The notes under the pieces are model-generated. The model saw only the letters and a program-made list of their open reading frames with translations. It searched no databases and was not told the DNA's origin. From CAYMZZ01 sp046297935 (GTDB taxonomy: Bacteria > Bacteroidota > Bacteroidia > Chitinophagales > Chitinophagaceae): a stretch of 64,000 nucleotides of DNA. Within the stretch, counting starts at the first letter, position 1, and every line of letters starts with the position of its first letter. The DNA is taken from positions 62,001-126,000 of the forward strand of contig JBKBHA010000007.1 in NCBI GenBank assembly GCA_046297935.1, written 5' to 3'. The translations under genes and the position numbers were made by a program. This document shows positions 8,550-17,016 of this stretch, one piece after another.

Positions 8550-9350
8550 TTGGAAAAACTTGTCATCATACCAACCTACAACGAAAAGGAGAATATCAGC
8601 AATATTCTGCACGCGATATTCAACCTGAGGGAGGGCTTTCATGTGTTGGTAATAGATGATGGATCACCCGATGGTACGGCGGAAATAGTACGCTCCCTGC
8701 AGACCAAATTTCCCGGTCAGCTTTTTATTGAAGAAAGATCCGGAAAGCTCGGGTTAGGTACTGCGTATGTGTTCGGTTTTCGATGGGCTATTGCTAACAA
8801 CTATGCGTTCGTTTTTGAAATGGATGCAGATTTCTCCCACAACCCAATCGACCTCATTCGTCTTTACCAGGCCTGCAAGTATGAAGGAGCTGATCTGGCG
8901 GTCGGTTCGCGTTACGTGAAGGGTGGGGGCGTGGTAAACTGGCCATCGAACAGAATTGCACTTTCAAAAGGTGCTTCACTTTATACAAGGATCATTACCT
9001 GGATGCCAATAAAGGATCCCACTGCCGGATTTGTTTGCTATCGCAAGCAGGTACTCGAAACGATCAATCTCGATGAAATTCGTTTCACAGGTTACGCTTT
9101 CCAGATTGAAATGAAATTTGCCACCTGGAAACTGGGTTTCAAGATCCGCGAAGTACCCATTATTTTTCAGGATCGCACATTTGGCGTGTCGAAGATGAAT
9201 AAGGGCATTGTGAAGGAAGGGATATTGGGAGTGCTGAAACTTCGCTGGCATAGCCTGTTTACCAACTACCGGCGCCGTGTTCAAAATACGTCTAAAGCCG
9301 ATTCGCTGCCTAAGCTTCAAAAAAGCGAGGTAATGATTGAGTCGAAATAG
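8550..9350 (+). CDS. GT2 glycosyltransferase, polyprenol-phosphate mannosyltransferase-like
   Basis: A 266-residue family 2 glycosyltransferase of the Dpm1 type, which transfers a sugar from a nucleotide donor to a polyprenyl phosphate at the inner membrane. It shows the N-terminal nucleotide-binding motif IPTYNEKENI, then DDGSPDGTAEIV, the DAD metal motif in EMDADFSHNP, the acceptor-loop region RYVKGGGVVNWP, and the late motif GYAFQIEMKF. It lacks C-terminal membrane helices, as in soluble or peripheral Dpm1 forms. The start is TTG at 8550, because the GT fold begins right there (MEKLVIIPTYNE) and an AGGAG sequence sits 12 nt upstream. Sugar and lipid specificity are not determined. Confidence 0.9.
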   Translation: MEKLVIIPTYNEKENISNILHAIFNLREGFHVLVIDDGSPDGTAEIVRSLQTKFPGQLFIEERSGKLGLGTAYVFGFRWAIANNYAFVFEMDADFSHNPIDLIRLYQACKYEGADLAVGSRYVKGGGVVNWPSNRIALSKGASLYTRIITWMPIKDPTAGFVCYRKQVLETINLDEIRFTGYAFQIEMKFATWKLGFKIREVPIIFQDRTFGVSKMNKGIVKEGILGVLKLRWHSLFTNYRRRVQNTSKADSLPKLQKSEVMIESK

Positions 9351-9415
9351 TCCGGCTGCTTCACACACCATCTCCTGTTGGTTCGGTAAACTTTAAATAT
9401 CTTAGGCCTTTCCAT

Positions 9416-10291
9416 ATGCGAAAGGCTTTTTTGCAACTTCATATTGCTGTTTTTCTGGCCGGTTTTACCGGAATACTTGGGCGTTTGATTAGCTTAAACG
9501 AAGCCTGGATAGTGTGGTATAGGCTGGCGCTCACTTCCATCACAATGTGGGTGTTGTTTGCCCTCATGAAAAAAATACATGCCATTCCAAGGCAGATGAT
9601 CTTGAAGATTGCGGGAGTGGGCTTTATTGCTGCACTGCATTGGGTCACATTTTACGGTGCAATAAAATATTCAAATGTATCGGTCGCTCTGGTTTGTTTT
9701 TCATCAATCGGATTCTTTACGGCCCTGTTGGAGCCGATGCTGGAAAAAACGAGAATCAATCGAATCGAGTTGTTGCTGGGCCTGGTTACCATCGCTGCCA
9801 TTTATCTCATTTTTCACTTTGATACCGATTATCAGGTTGGAATAGTTGTTGGTATAATTTCTGCATTTTTAGGAGCATTGTTTCCTATCTTCAATCGTCA
9901 GTTTTTGCGAAAAGTAAATGTTGAAACATTGCTGGTCTGGCAGCAATCGGGTGGCTGGCTGGCTCTTTCATTATTGCTGCCTGTGTACCTGCATTTTTTT
10001 CCAGCAGGACCAATGCTGCCAACGGCCGCCGACTGGGGCTGGTTGCTGGTTTTGTCCTGGGTCTGTTCGGTGGCAGCATTTCAATTTTCGAGTCAGGCGC
10101 TTCGCCATTTAACCGCCTTTACAGTAAACCTTACCTATAATCTGGAGCCAGTGTACGGCATTTTGCTGGCGTTTGCCGTTTTTCAGGAAAATAAGTACCT
10201 GAGCCGCTGGTTTTTTGTTGGTTTTATCATCATATCAGGCGTATTGCTGGTGCATGCGCTGCTGCTTCGGCGAAGCGCCGGCAAGTCGTAA
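9416..10291 (+). CDS. EamA/DMT-family transporter
   Basis: A 291-residue inner-membrane protein with about ten hydrophobic segments in two EamA-like halves. It belongs to the drug/metabolite transporter superfamily and probably exports a small metabolite or amino acid. Features include an N-terminal half beginning HIAVFLAGFTGILGRLI and a second half with FQFSSQALRHLTAFTVNLTYNLEPVYG, the conserved L-E-P segment typical of the family. The start ATG at 9416 is preceded by TATCTTAG at 9398-9405, a weak -7 box. Substrate is unknown. Confidence 0.88.
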   Translation: MRKAFLQLHIAVFLAGFTGILGRLISLNEAWIVWYRLALTSITMWVLFALMKKIHAIPRQMILKIAGVGFIAALHWVTFYGAIKYSNVSVALVCFSSIGFFTALLEPMLEKTRINRIELLLGLVTIAAIYLIFHFDTDYQVGIVVGIISAFLGALFPIFNRQFLRKVNVETLLVWQQSGGWLALSLLLPVYLHFFPAGPMLPTAADWGWLLVLSWVCSVAAFQFSSQALRHLTAFTVNLTYNLEPVYGILLAFAVFQENKYLSRWFFVGFIIISGVLLVHALLLRRSAGKS

Positions 10292-10343
10292 GCAACCAAT
10301 TTTTTCAAACAATCCACAGTCACTAAAGTCACAAGTTCTGCTC

Positions 10344-13298
10344 ATGAGAAATGTTCTATTGACGGTCGGTTCCTTTTTTTGCCTGGTTACTGCACAGGCC
10401 CAAAAAAAGCCACTCGATCATTCCGTTTATGATTCCTGGCAATCGATAGGAGAAAGGTCGGTCAGCAACGATGGCCGATGGATATCTTACTCGATCAACG
10501 TTCAGGAAGGCGACAACCTCCTGGTTGTCCGAAACGCCGACTCCAGCTACTATCGCGAAATTCCTCGCGGCTATGGCGCTGTTATCACCGAAGACAACAA
10601 ATTCCTGATTTGTCGGATCCGCCCGCCATATGCAGACACCCGCGAAGCACGTATTAAAAAGAAACGTCCCGACGATATGCCCAAAGATTCGCTGGCAATT
10701 GTATGGCTGGGTAAGGACAGTATATGGAAAAAGGAGAGAGTGAAGAGCTTCAAAACACCTGAAGAGAGTTTTGGATGGGTAGCCTATCATCTAGAAAAAA
10801 AGATAGTAAAGCCCTCTTCGGATCGCAGCCCTCGTCAGGCCGATCCACGCAAAACAACTGATAGTCTCCGTAGAGTGATCGATTCACTGGAGCAATTGTT
10901 GATAGCGGCACAGGAACCAAAAAAGAAGAAGAAAAAAGATGAGGATAACGAATGGCTGGCCGTTGATGCCGAGGGTGACGAAGACAATGGCCGCCCGGCT
11001 GATACCGGTTCTGACCTGGTACTTCGTAAACTCAGCAGCGACCAGTCCTATACTTTCGAACGCATCCTCGATTTTCAGTTTGACAAGAAGGGCCGCCACC
11101 TGCTGCTGAGCCAGGCGAAAGAAGCAAAAGATTCAACCAGTATGCCCATGGTACTACTGTTTGATTTACAAAAAGGCTATGCCGATACCATTAGCAGAGG
11201 CGGTAACGATTTTCGTCAGTTTGCATTTTCCGAAGATGGAAGCCAATTGGCTTTTGTAGCGGAGCGCCATGCCAGGCCCAAGGATTTGCAAAAATTCTAT
11301 ACGCTGTACCATTATCGCGTGGGTATGGATAGCGCCATTGTCTTAGCCGACAAAGCCACCGTTGGAATGACGGTAGGACATACTGTTAGTGAAAATGGAA
11401 ATGTTTATTTCAGCAAGAACGGACAGCGCCTGTTCTTTGGCACGGCCCCCATTATGCCGCCACGCGATACCAACCTCGTAGAGATGGACCTGGTAAAGCT
11501 GGATATCTGGCATTACAACGACGACTATCTGCAAACACAGCAACTGTCGCGTTTGCAACGCGACTTGCGTGAAAGCTTTTTAGCAGTTTATGATCTTGGC
11601 TCCAAAAAGCTGATTCAACTGGCCAATCGCGAATTACCCGGTGTGTATCCTACTCAGGAGGGAGATGGCGACCTGGCCTATGGCATCACCGATTATGGTA
11701 ACCGAGTGGAGTCGCAATGGGCGGGTAACACCAAAAAAGACATCTATCAAATTGACCTTCGCGATGGAAGCAAGAAGCTGATCAAAAAGGGCGTGACAGG
11801 ATTTGTGAATCCTGGATCCATATCGCCAAGTGGTCAGTATTTCGCGTGGTACGAAACCACCCCACGACAATATGTGTTATGGGACGGCAGCTCGGTTAAA
11901 ACAATAAGCAGCAAGATCCCCACGAAGCTCTACAATGAAGAACACGATTCACCGTCTGATCCTTCTCCCTACGGCATCATGGGTTGGAATCTGTCGGAAG
12001 ATGCGCTATTTATTTACGATCGCTACGATATCTGGCAGGTGGATCCTCTTGCCAAAAAAGCGCCACGCAACCTGACAAACAGCCGCAAAAGCCGCCAGAC
12101 CATCCGCTACCAGCGTCTTGATCGCGAAGAACGCGGATTTAAGGAAGGGCAGTTGATGGCCTTCCGTCGCTTTAACGAAGTGACGAAGGAAGCCGCCTAT
12201 ATGCTGGCTAAGTTCGATACCAGTCTGCAATTGAACAGCCTGGTAAGTGGTGCTTACAGCCTTGAAGCGTTGGCCAGTGCAAAAAATGCACCCGTTTATT
12301 TGTATACTAAAGAGCGCTATGAAATGCCGACAACTTTGTATGTAGCCAAAGCTGAATTGCCTGCGGTGCCTGCAAAGGTTGATCTTGCCGTTGAAAAGCG
12401 ACTGACTTATATCAATCGCCAACAGGAGCAGTACAATTGGGGTACGGCCGAATTGTTCAGTTGGAAAACTTTTTCCGGAAAGACCTCACAGGGTATTCTC
12501 TATAAGCCGGAAGATTTTGATCCGGCCAAGAAATATCCGATGATTATTTATTTCTATGAAACCCTTTCCGATGGACTTTACAGTTACCAGGAACCGGCAC
12601 CTACTCCAAGTCGATTGAATATTTCCTTCTTCGTGAGCAGAGGATATCTGGTGTTTGCGCCCGATATTCGATATACCATCGGCCACCCGGCCAAGAGTGC
12701 TTACGATTACATCGTTAGCGGTACCCAGGCGTTGATGAAAAATAAGTGGGTAGATAGCAAGCATATCGGTATTCAGGGACAGAGCTGGGGTGGTATACAG
12801 GTTGCCCAATTAATTACCATGACGGATATTTATGCTGCCGCCTGGGCGGGTGCACCCGTGGCCAATATGACCAGCGCATACGGAGGCATTCGCTGGGAAA
12901 GTGGTGCCAACAGGCAGTTTCAATATGAGAAAACACAGAGCCGTATTGGCGCTACGCTTTGGGAAAAGCCTGAATTGTACATAGAAAGTTCACCGCTGTT
13001 TCATCTCCCTAAAGTGAAGACCCCACTTGTCATAATGGCCAACGATGCCGATGGTGCTGTACCCTGGTATCAGGGAATTGAATTGTTCACCGGCATGCGT
13101 AGACTCGGCAAGAAAGTGTGGATGCTTAATTACAATGGTGAAGCCCATAACCTTGTTCAACGCAAGAACCGAAAGGATATCCAGATTCGCGAACAGCAAT
13201 TCTTTGACTGGTTACTGAAAGGCGAAGCACCCACCCGTTGGATTACCGAAGGAGTGCCAGCGGTGATGAAAGGAAAAGACTGGGGGCTGGAAAAGTGA
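10344..13298 (+). CDS. Secreted S9-family prolyl oligopeptidase-like peptidase
   Basis: A 984-residue serine peptidase of the S9 family, exported by a signal peptide (MRNVLLTVGSFFCLVTAQAQ). The N-terminal part is a beta-propeller-like region; it carries a charged lysine-rich insertion (KKKKKKDEDNEW, about residues 195-205). The C-terminal alpha/beta-hydrolase domain has the nucleophile elbow GIQGQSWGGIQV (Ser near 813), an aspartate in ANDADGAVPW (near 899), and histidine in GEAHNL (near 933). The order Ser-Asp-His fits S9. It likely removes dipeptides or cleaves short peptides in the periplasm. I chose the ATG at 10344, where the signal peptide begins; an upstream in-frame start would overlap the transporter gene. 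Confidence 0.9.
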   Translation: MRNVLLTVGSFFCLVTAQAQKKPLDHSVYDSWQSIGERSVSNDGRWISYSINVQEGDNLLVVRNADSSYYREIPRGYGAVITEDNKFLICRIRPPYADTREARIKKKRPDDMPKDSLAIVWLGKDSIWKKERVKSFKTPEESFGWVAYHLEKKIVKPSSDRSPRQADPRKTTDSLRRVIDSLEQLLIAAQEPKKKKKKDEDNEWLAVDAEGDEDNGRPADTGSDLVLRKLSSDQSYTFERILDFQFDKKGRHLLLSQAKEAKDSTSMPMVLLFDLQKGYADTISRGGNDFRQFAFSEDGSQLAFVAERHARPKDLQKFYTLYHYRVGMDSAIVLADKATVGMTVGHTVSENGNVYFSKNGQRLFFGTAPIMPPRDTNLVEMDLVKLDIWHYNDDYLQTQQLSRLQRDLRESFLAVYDLGSKKLIQLANRELPGVYPTQEGDGDLAYGITDYGNRVESQWAGNTKKDIYQIDLRDGSKKLIKKGVTGFVNPGSISPSGQYFAWYETTPRQYVLWDGSSVKTISSKIPTKLYNEEHDSPSDPSPYGIMGWNLSEDALFIYDRYDIWQVDPLAKKAPRNLTNSRKSRQTIRYQRLDREERGFKEGQLMAFRRFNEVTKEAAYMLAKFDTSLQLNSLVSGAYSLEALASAKNAPVYLYTKERYEMPTTLYVAKAELPAVPAKVDLAVEKRLTYINRQQEQYNWGTAELFSWKTFSGKTSQGILYKPEDFDPAKKYPMIIYFYETLSDGLYSYQEPAPTPSRLNISFFVSRGYLVFAPDIRYTIGHPAKSAYDYIVSGTQALMKNKWVDSKHIGIQGQSWGGIQVAQLITMTDIYAAAWAGAPVANMTSAYGGIRWESGANRQFQYEKTQSRIGATLWEKPELYIESSPLFHLPKVKTPLVIMANDADGAVPWYQGIELFTGMRRLGKKVWMLNYNGEAHNLVQRKNRKDIQIREQQFFDWLLKGEAPTRWITEGVPAVMKGKDWGLEK

Positions 13299-13321
13299 CG
13301 CCTGCGGCAAATGTGCAAGTG

Positions 13322-13404
13322 TGCAAATGTGAAAATGTGCAAATGTGAAAATGTTCAATTTGATCATTTGCACATTTTCACATTTGCACATTTTCACATT
13401 TGCA
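13322..13404. repeat. Long perfect intergenic hairpin of GTGCAAATGTGAAAAT units
   Basis: Two 33-nt arms (13322-13354 and 13372-13404) are perfect inverted copies, separated by a 17-nt loop. Each arm is itself a tandem of TGCAAATGTGAAAATG. It occupies the convergent space between the S9 peptidase stop and the stop codon of the gene at 13407. It could act as a bidirectional transcription barrier, but there is no classic T-tract. Confidence 0.88.
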
Positions 13405-13406
13405 CA

Positions 13407-14117
13407 TTACGCAGTTATGTATTTCACGAGGCTTCGTTTCGCAATTGGCAAAAGGGTTTCATCAACGGGGAAGCGGAGTTCGGTTTCAACGGCGTATACG
13501 GCCGGGTTGGGTAAATCGGTGCGATTGCGGATTAATTCTGCCTTCAGATTTTCGTAGGTATGTGAAATACCGAACTGTCGGCGGTCGAGGAGGGCGGTTT
13601 TGATGGCGCGATATTTTTCATCGTGTTTTTCGAATATCGACAGTCGGTAATGGTACACCAGCGCCTGCCGCGCGTTGCCGCTTCGAAGAAAGAAATAGCC
13701 TTCTTTGGTATCAAGTGGTATAAGACCTACGGGCATGATATCGATCTGCTCTTCCACAAACTCGTAAATGCTGGCACCGGTGCGCAGAGTGGTCCTCATC
13801 GTTTCTGTGGCATAGTGAATAATTTCTTCCAGTTCGGCCATCAGGTCCGTATCCTCGATCATTTGCTCGTACAGCAACTGTAATTTTTCAAGCTGTATGC
13901 CTGTCAGTTTTTTCGGAAAATGCTCCTGTAAAAATTTCTTGTTTTCGCGAAAGGCTACCAGGTTGTTGTAGTGGAAAACAATATCGGCCAATTGTGGATA
14001 CAATTTGTTGGCGTCGAAATACTTGCCAACCTCCTGCAGGTAGGCCAAAAGGGTATATTTCTTCAGTTCAAAATCGATATACCCTTCTGCAAACCAGGTT
14101 TCGGATAATTTTTTCAT
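13407..14117 (-). CDS. Uncharacterised 236-residue protein
   Basis: I do not recognise this protein. It is 236 residues, charged, largely helical in appearance, with no signal peptide or membrane segment, so it is probably cytoplasmic. Leucine- and lysine-rich segments such as LTGIQLEKLQLLYEQMIED suggest helical bundles. The middle part (VEEQIDIMPVGLIPLDTKEGYFFLRSG) looks like a separate beta-containing region. The stop codon lies two bases from a long hairpin. It is divergent from the SixA-like phosphatase with a 112-nt gap that must hold both promoters. Coding confidence comes from length, start context (ATG) and normal composition. Confidence 0.75.
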   Translation of the reverse strand: MKKLSETWFAEGYIDFELKKYTLLAYLQEVGKYFDANKLYPQLADIVFHYNNLVAFRENKKFLQEHFPKKLTGIQLEKLQLLYEQMIEDTDLMAELEEIIHYATETMRTTLRTGASIYEFVEEQIDIMPVGLIPLDTKEGYFFLRSGNARQALVYHYRLSIFEKHDEKYRAIKTALLDRRQFGISHTYENLKAELIRNRTDLPNPAVYAVETELRFPVDETLLPIAKRSLVKYITA

Positions 14118-14229
14118 ATCGATGTTTTTAATTGCACCGGTCTGTTCGGCTGCGTTCCTGTATTCTAATCTAATAAATGGACGGCTAAAATCAAAGTATC
14201 GTTTATCTTTAGTTTGTTAAAACATCGCT

Positions 14230-14733
14230 ATGCGCTTGATTTTTTTAATCTTACTGGTGGCGCCGCTGCTGGCAGGTGCACAAACTATCTATGTGGTTAG
14301 GCATGCGGAAAAAGAAACGCCGCCCGCCGATGCGGAACGCATGATGCGGGCAGACCCTCCATTGTCGGCTGCGGGTATAAAGCGTGCAACGGCTTTATTC
14401 GATCTCCTGAAATCTGAAAATATTACACAGGTCTGGAGTACGCCATTTAAACGCACCCGGGCTACAGTGCAGGCGTTGGCTGATTATCGGCAATTGCCTG
14501 TGCGCGATTACGCGCCACGGGCAGATTCAACTGAAGCACTGGTTCAACAATTGCTTCAGCTAAACTCTGGCGTCGTCCTTATCGCTGGTCATTCCAATAC
14601 GGTCGATGATATTGTAAATGCCTTTACAGGCGAGCAGACCATTCCGGGCGACCTGAGCGAATCTCAATACGGCGATCTGTTCATTCTGCGAAAAAGGGAA
14701 GGAAAATACGTTTTAGAGCGAAGCAGCTTCTAA
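14230..14733 (+). CDS. Exported histidine-phosphatase family protein (SixA/PGAM-like)
   Basis: A 167-residue member of the histidine (RHG) phosphatase superfamily with a signal peptide (MRLIFLILLVAPLLAGAQ). The phospho-accepting histidine is in VVRHAEKE just after the signal peptide. A second motif, WSTPFKRTRATVQAL, supplies an arginine, and the late catalytic histidine is in LIAGHSNTVDDIV. This set is sufficient for phosphohydrolase chemistry. The short size is close to SixA, but export to the periplasm would rule out a phosphorelay role, so a small phosphoester substrate is more likely. TATCTTTA upstream may be its -7 box. Confidence 0.85.
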   Translation: MRLIFLILLVAPLLAGAQTIYVVRHAEKETPPADAERMMRADPPLSAAGIKRATALFDLLKSENITQVWSTPFKRTRATVQALADYRQLPVRDYAPRADSTEALVQQLLQLNSGVVLIAGHSNTVDDIVNAFTGEQTIPGDLSESQYGDLFILRKREGKYVLERSSF

Positions 14734-14840
14734 CTCGATTCGTGAATTGGATAATGAGATAATTTGGTAATGGGATATGTTGTAATACTCCTTCAAATTG
14801 TCTCATCGAAAAATTCCCAAATTGTATTCGCCTGGGTTTA

Positions 14841-15554
14841 TTAGTCCACATTCCCCGGTATCTTCTCATACGGACTCTTGCCGCCGTCGATATCAATATT
14901 TAATGTCAGCTGAAAAAAATGTTTGCCGCGACCTTCGCCGTTGCGGTAATCATACTGATACACATATCCTGGCTGTAGTCCAAGGAAATTGTTGAATTGA
15001 TATCCGAAGCCTACAAAGAAGCGGCTCCGTTCGAAATAGGGTTCTTTATTGGTAAGAAACAGTTCTTCGAATGCGATAGCGTAGGGAACTTTGGGGCCTA
15101 TCTTGGTTGAATTGTTCAATGGCATGGCTACGTTCAGTCGATAGCGGAAACGGTTTCTATATCCGGTATTAAACCAACGCTGCTCTATGCGATAGCGATG
15201 TTCGAACTTCAGCCTTGACAAATAGTGATTCATAGTCATTTGCTGCCAGAAGCGGGTTTCCTGCGCGGTAACAGGTTTGGAGAAGCTTCCAGGATCACTA
15301 TAGGTGGTATATCTTCCCACCCCTAACAGAAACGAAAAATTCTTGTTGAGGAAATAGGAGATACCGCCTTTCACTTCATGATAAAAGTGATTGCGATAGA
15401 ATGACTGGGAGCGCAATTGAAGTTCATTAAACGCTTCCCATCTTGGGGCGATAGTAATACGGGTATTGATCACATTCCATGAACCGAAATGCGAACGCTG
15501 ACCGAATGCGGCTACCTGCAACAGTAAGGCAGCCGCGAACAGTTTAAATTTCAT
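14841..15554 (-). CDS. DUF2490 outer-membrane beta-barrel-like protein
   Basis: A 237-residue protein with a signal peptide (MKFKLFAAALLLQVAAFGQ) and alternating aromatic-rich strands typical of a small outer-membrane barrel, including RWEAFNELQLRSQSFYRN and FFVGFGYQFNNFLG. The pattern fits family DUF2490, of unknown function. I chose the ATG at 15554 because the signal peptide starts there; the frame stays open upstream into the E2 gene. It follows the E2 gene by 28 nt on the same strand, so co-transcription is possible, but a functional link is not evident. Confidence 0.8.
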   Translation of the reverse strand: MKFKLFAAALLLQVAAFGQRSHFGSWNVINTRITIAPRWEAFNELQLRSQSFYRNHFYHEVKGGISYFLNKNFSFLLGVGRYTTYSDPGSFSKPVTAQETRFWQQMTMNHYLSRLKFEHRYRIEQRWFNTGYRNRFRYRLNVAMPLNNSTKIGPKVPYAIAFEELFLTNKEPYFERSRFFVGFGYQFNNFLGLQPGYVYQYDYRNGEGRGKHFFQLTLNIDIDGGKSPYEKIPGNVD

Positions 15555-15582
15555 GAGTAATGTCGAATCCTGATTTTGGCAG

Positions 15583-16920
15583 TTAATAATCCCTCTCGCT
15601 GTTAAAGTTCTCCAGCTCTTTTGCAACGGCTGTAAGAAAAGTTGCGCCAAGGCTTCCGTCGACGATCCGATGATCGTAACTCATGCTAAGGTACATCATA
15701 TGTCGGATAGCGATGCTGTCGCCCTGTTCTGTTTCTATTACAACAGGTCTTTTCTTAATGGCACCCACCGCAAGAATGGCTACCTGCGGCTGATTAATAA
15801 TGGGAGTGCCCATCAAACTGCCAAATGTACCTACGTTAGTAAGAGTGAATGTGCCACCCTGAGTATCGTCGGCTTTCAACTTGCCGTTACGAGCATTTTC
15901 CGCGAGTGTATTCACCTGTTTGGACAAGCCTACCAGATTGAGCTGATCAGCATTTTTAATAACCGGCACGATCAAATTTCCGCTGGGAAGCGCTGTGGCC
16001 ATGCCAATATTGATATCCTTCTTTACCAATATGCGTTGACCATCCAGGGAGCTATTGATCAATGGGAATTTCTTAATACATTTTACAATGGCCTCGATAA
16101 ACAAGGGTGTAAATGTGATGCGAGTGCCCTCTCTCTTTTCAAAATCTTTTTTCACTTTGTCGCGCCACAATACCAGGTTGGTTACATCAGCTTCTGTAAA
16201 GCTGGTGACGTGTGGACTGGTATGTTTGCTTTTCACCATATGGTCTGCAATTAAGCGTCGCATACGGTCCATTTCAATGATCTCAACATTGCCGCCGGGA
16301 TTGCTTACCGCTTCTGAATTGGCCACGGTAGCCGGAGCCTGCGTCACAGTGGGGCTGTTGTTGCTAATGTTTGGCCGGGGCGCAGCGGTTCCACGGTTCT
16401 GCAAATAGTTCAGAATATCTTTCTTCGTTACTCTGCCTTCCTGACCAGTGCCGGGCAATGACTCCAGTTCGCTCATGCTTATACCTTCGCTGGCGGCAAT
16501 GTTCAACACCAGTGGTGAGTAGAACCTTCCTGCAGAAGGCGCGGCATTTGCGGCAGGCACCGGAGCACTGGTTGCGGGTACGGCAGCAGGAGTTTGTTCA
16601 ACTTTGGCTTCTATTACAGGTGCTGTTTCAGTTGTCGCGGGGGCAGCTGCAATTACAGAACTTCCGGCCGAAGCACCTGTTCCTGTTTCGATGCGGGCAA
16701 TTACCGAACCAATGGGTACTACGTCATCAACCTTATAAAGCAATTCGGTAATCACGCCGGCTGCTGTGCTGGGCACTTCAGAGTCCACTTTATCGGTAGC
16801 TATTTCCAACACGGTTTCGTCCAGTTTCACCGGGTCACCCGCCTGCTTATGCCACTTCAAAATGGTGGCTTCCATGATGCTTTCTCCCAGCTTTGGCATG
16901 ATCAGGTCTACAACTGCCAT
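15583..16920 (-). CDS. 2-oxo acid dehydrogenase E2 (dihydrolipoamide acyltransferase)
   Basis: A 445-residue E2 core subunit that moves acyl groups from E1 to CoA. The lipoyl domain (about 1-78) has the lipoylated lysine in ATDKVDSEV. An alanine/proline-rich linker follows, then an E3-binding domain (about 130-170, GQEGRVTKKDILNYL). The catalytic acyltransferase domain (about 215-440) ends with the active-site motif SYDHRIVDG. One lipoyl domain and the MPKLGESIMEATILKWHK N-terminus fit a branched-chain or 2-oxoglutarate complex; branched-chain 2-oxoacid dehydrogenase seems likelier from the single-gene setting, but E1 and E3 are not nearby. Start is an ATG. Confidence 0.92.
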   Translation of the reverse strand: MAVVDLIMPKLGESIMEATILKWHKQAGDPVKLDETVLEIATDKVDSEVPSTAAGVITELLYKVDDVVPIGSVIARIETGTGASAGSSVIAAAPATTETAPVIEAKVEQTPAAVPATSAPVPAANAAPSAGRFYSPLVLNIAASEGISMSELESLPGTGQEGRVTKKDILNYLQNRGTAAPRPNISNNSPTVTQAPATVANSEAVSNPGGNVEIIEMDRMRRLIADHMVKSKHTSPHVTSFTEADVTNLVLWRDKVKKDFEKREGTRITFTPLFIEAIVKCIKKFPLINSSLDGQRILVKKDINIGMATALPSGNLIVPVIKNADQLNLVGLSKQVNTLAENARNGKLKADDTQGGTFTLTNVGTFGSLMGTPIINQPQVAILAVGAIKKRPVVIETEQGDSIAIRHMMYLSMSYDHRIVDGSLGATFLTAVAKELENFNSERDY

Positions 16921-17016
16921 AATATCTTTTTTATCAATTCATTTGGGCCCGCCCTGCCGGCAGGCATCGTTTTCAGAATCGCGCCAAAGGTAAGGAATTG
17001 ACGCTTATTGAAACTA

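Noticed and set aside
13212..13557. Several short frames of about 60-70 residues on both strands
   Set aside because: They come from the CAAATGTGAAAATG repeat and its hairpin, with cysteine- and histidine-rich artefact sequence.
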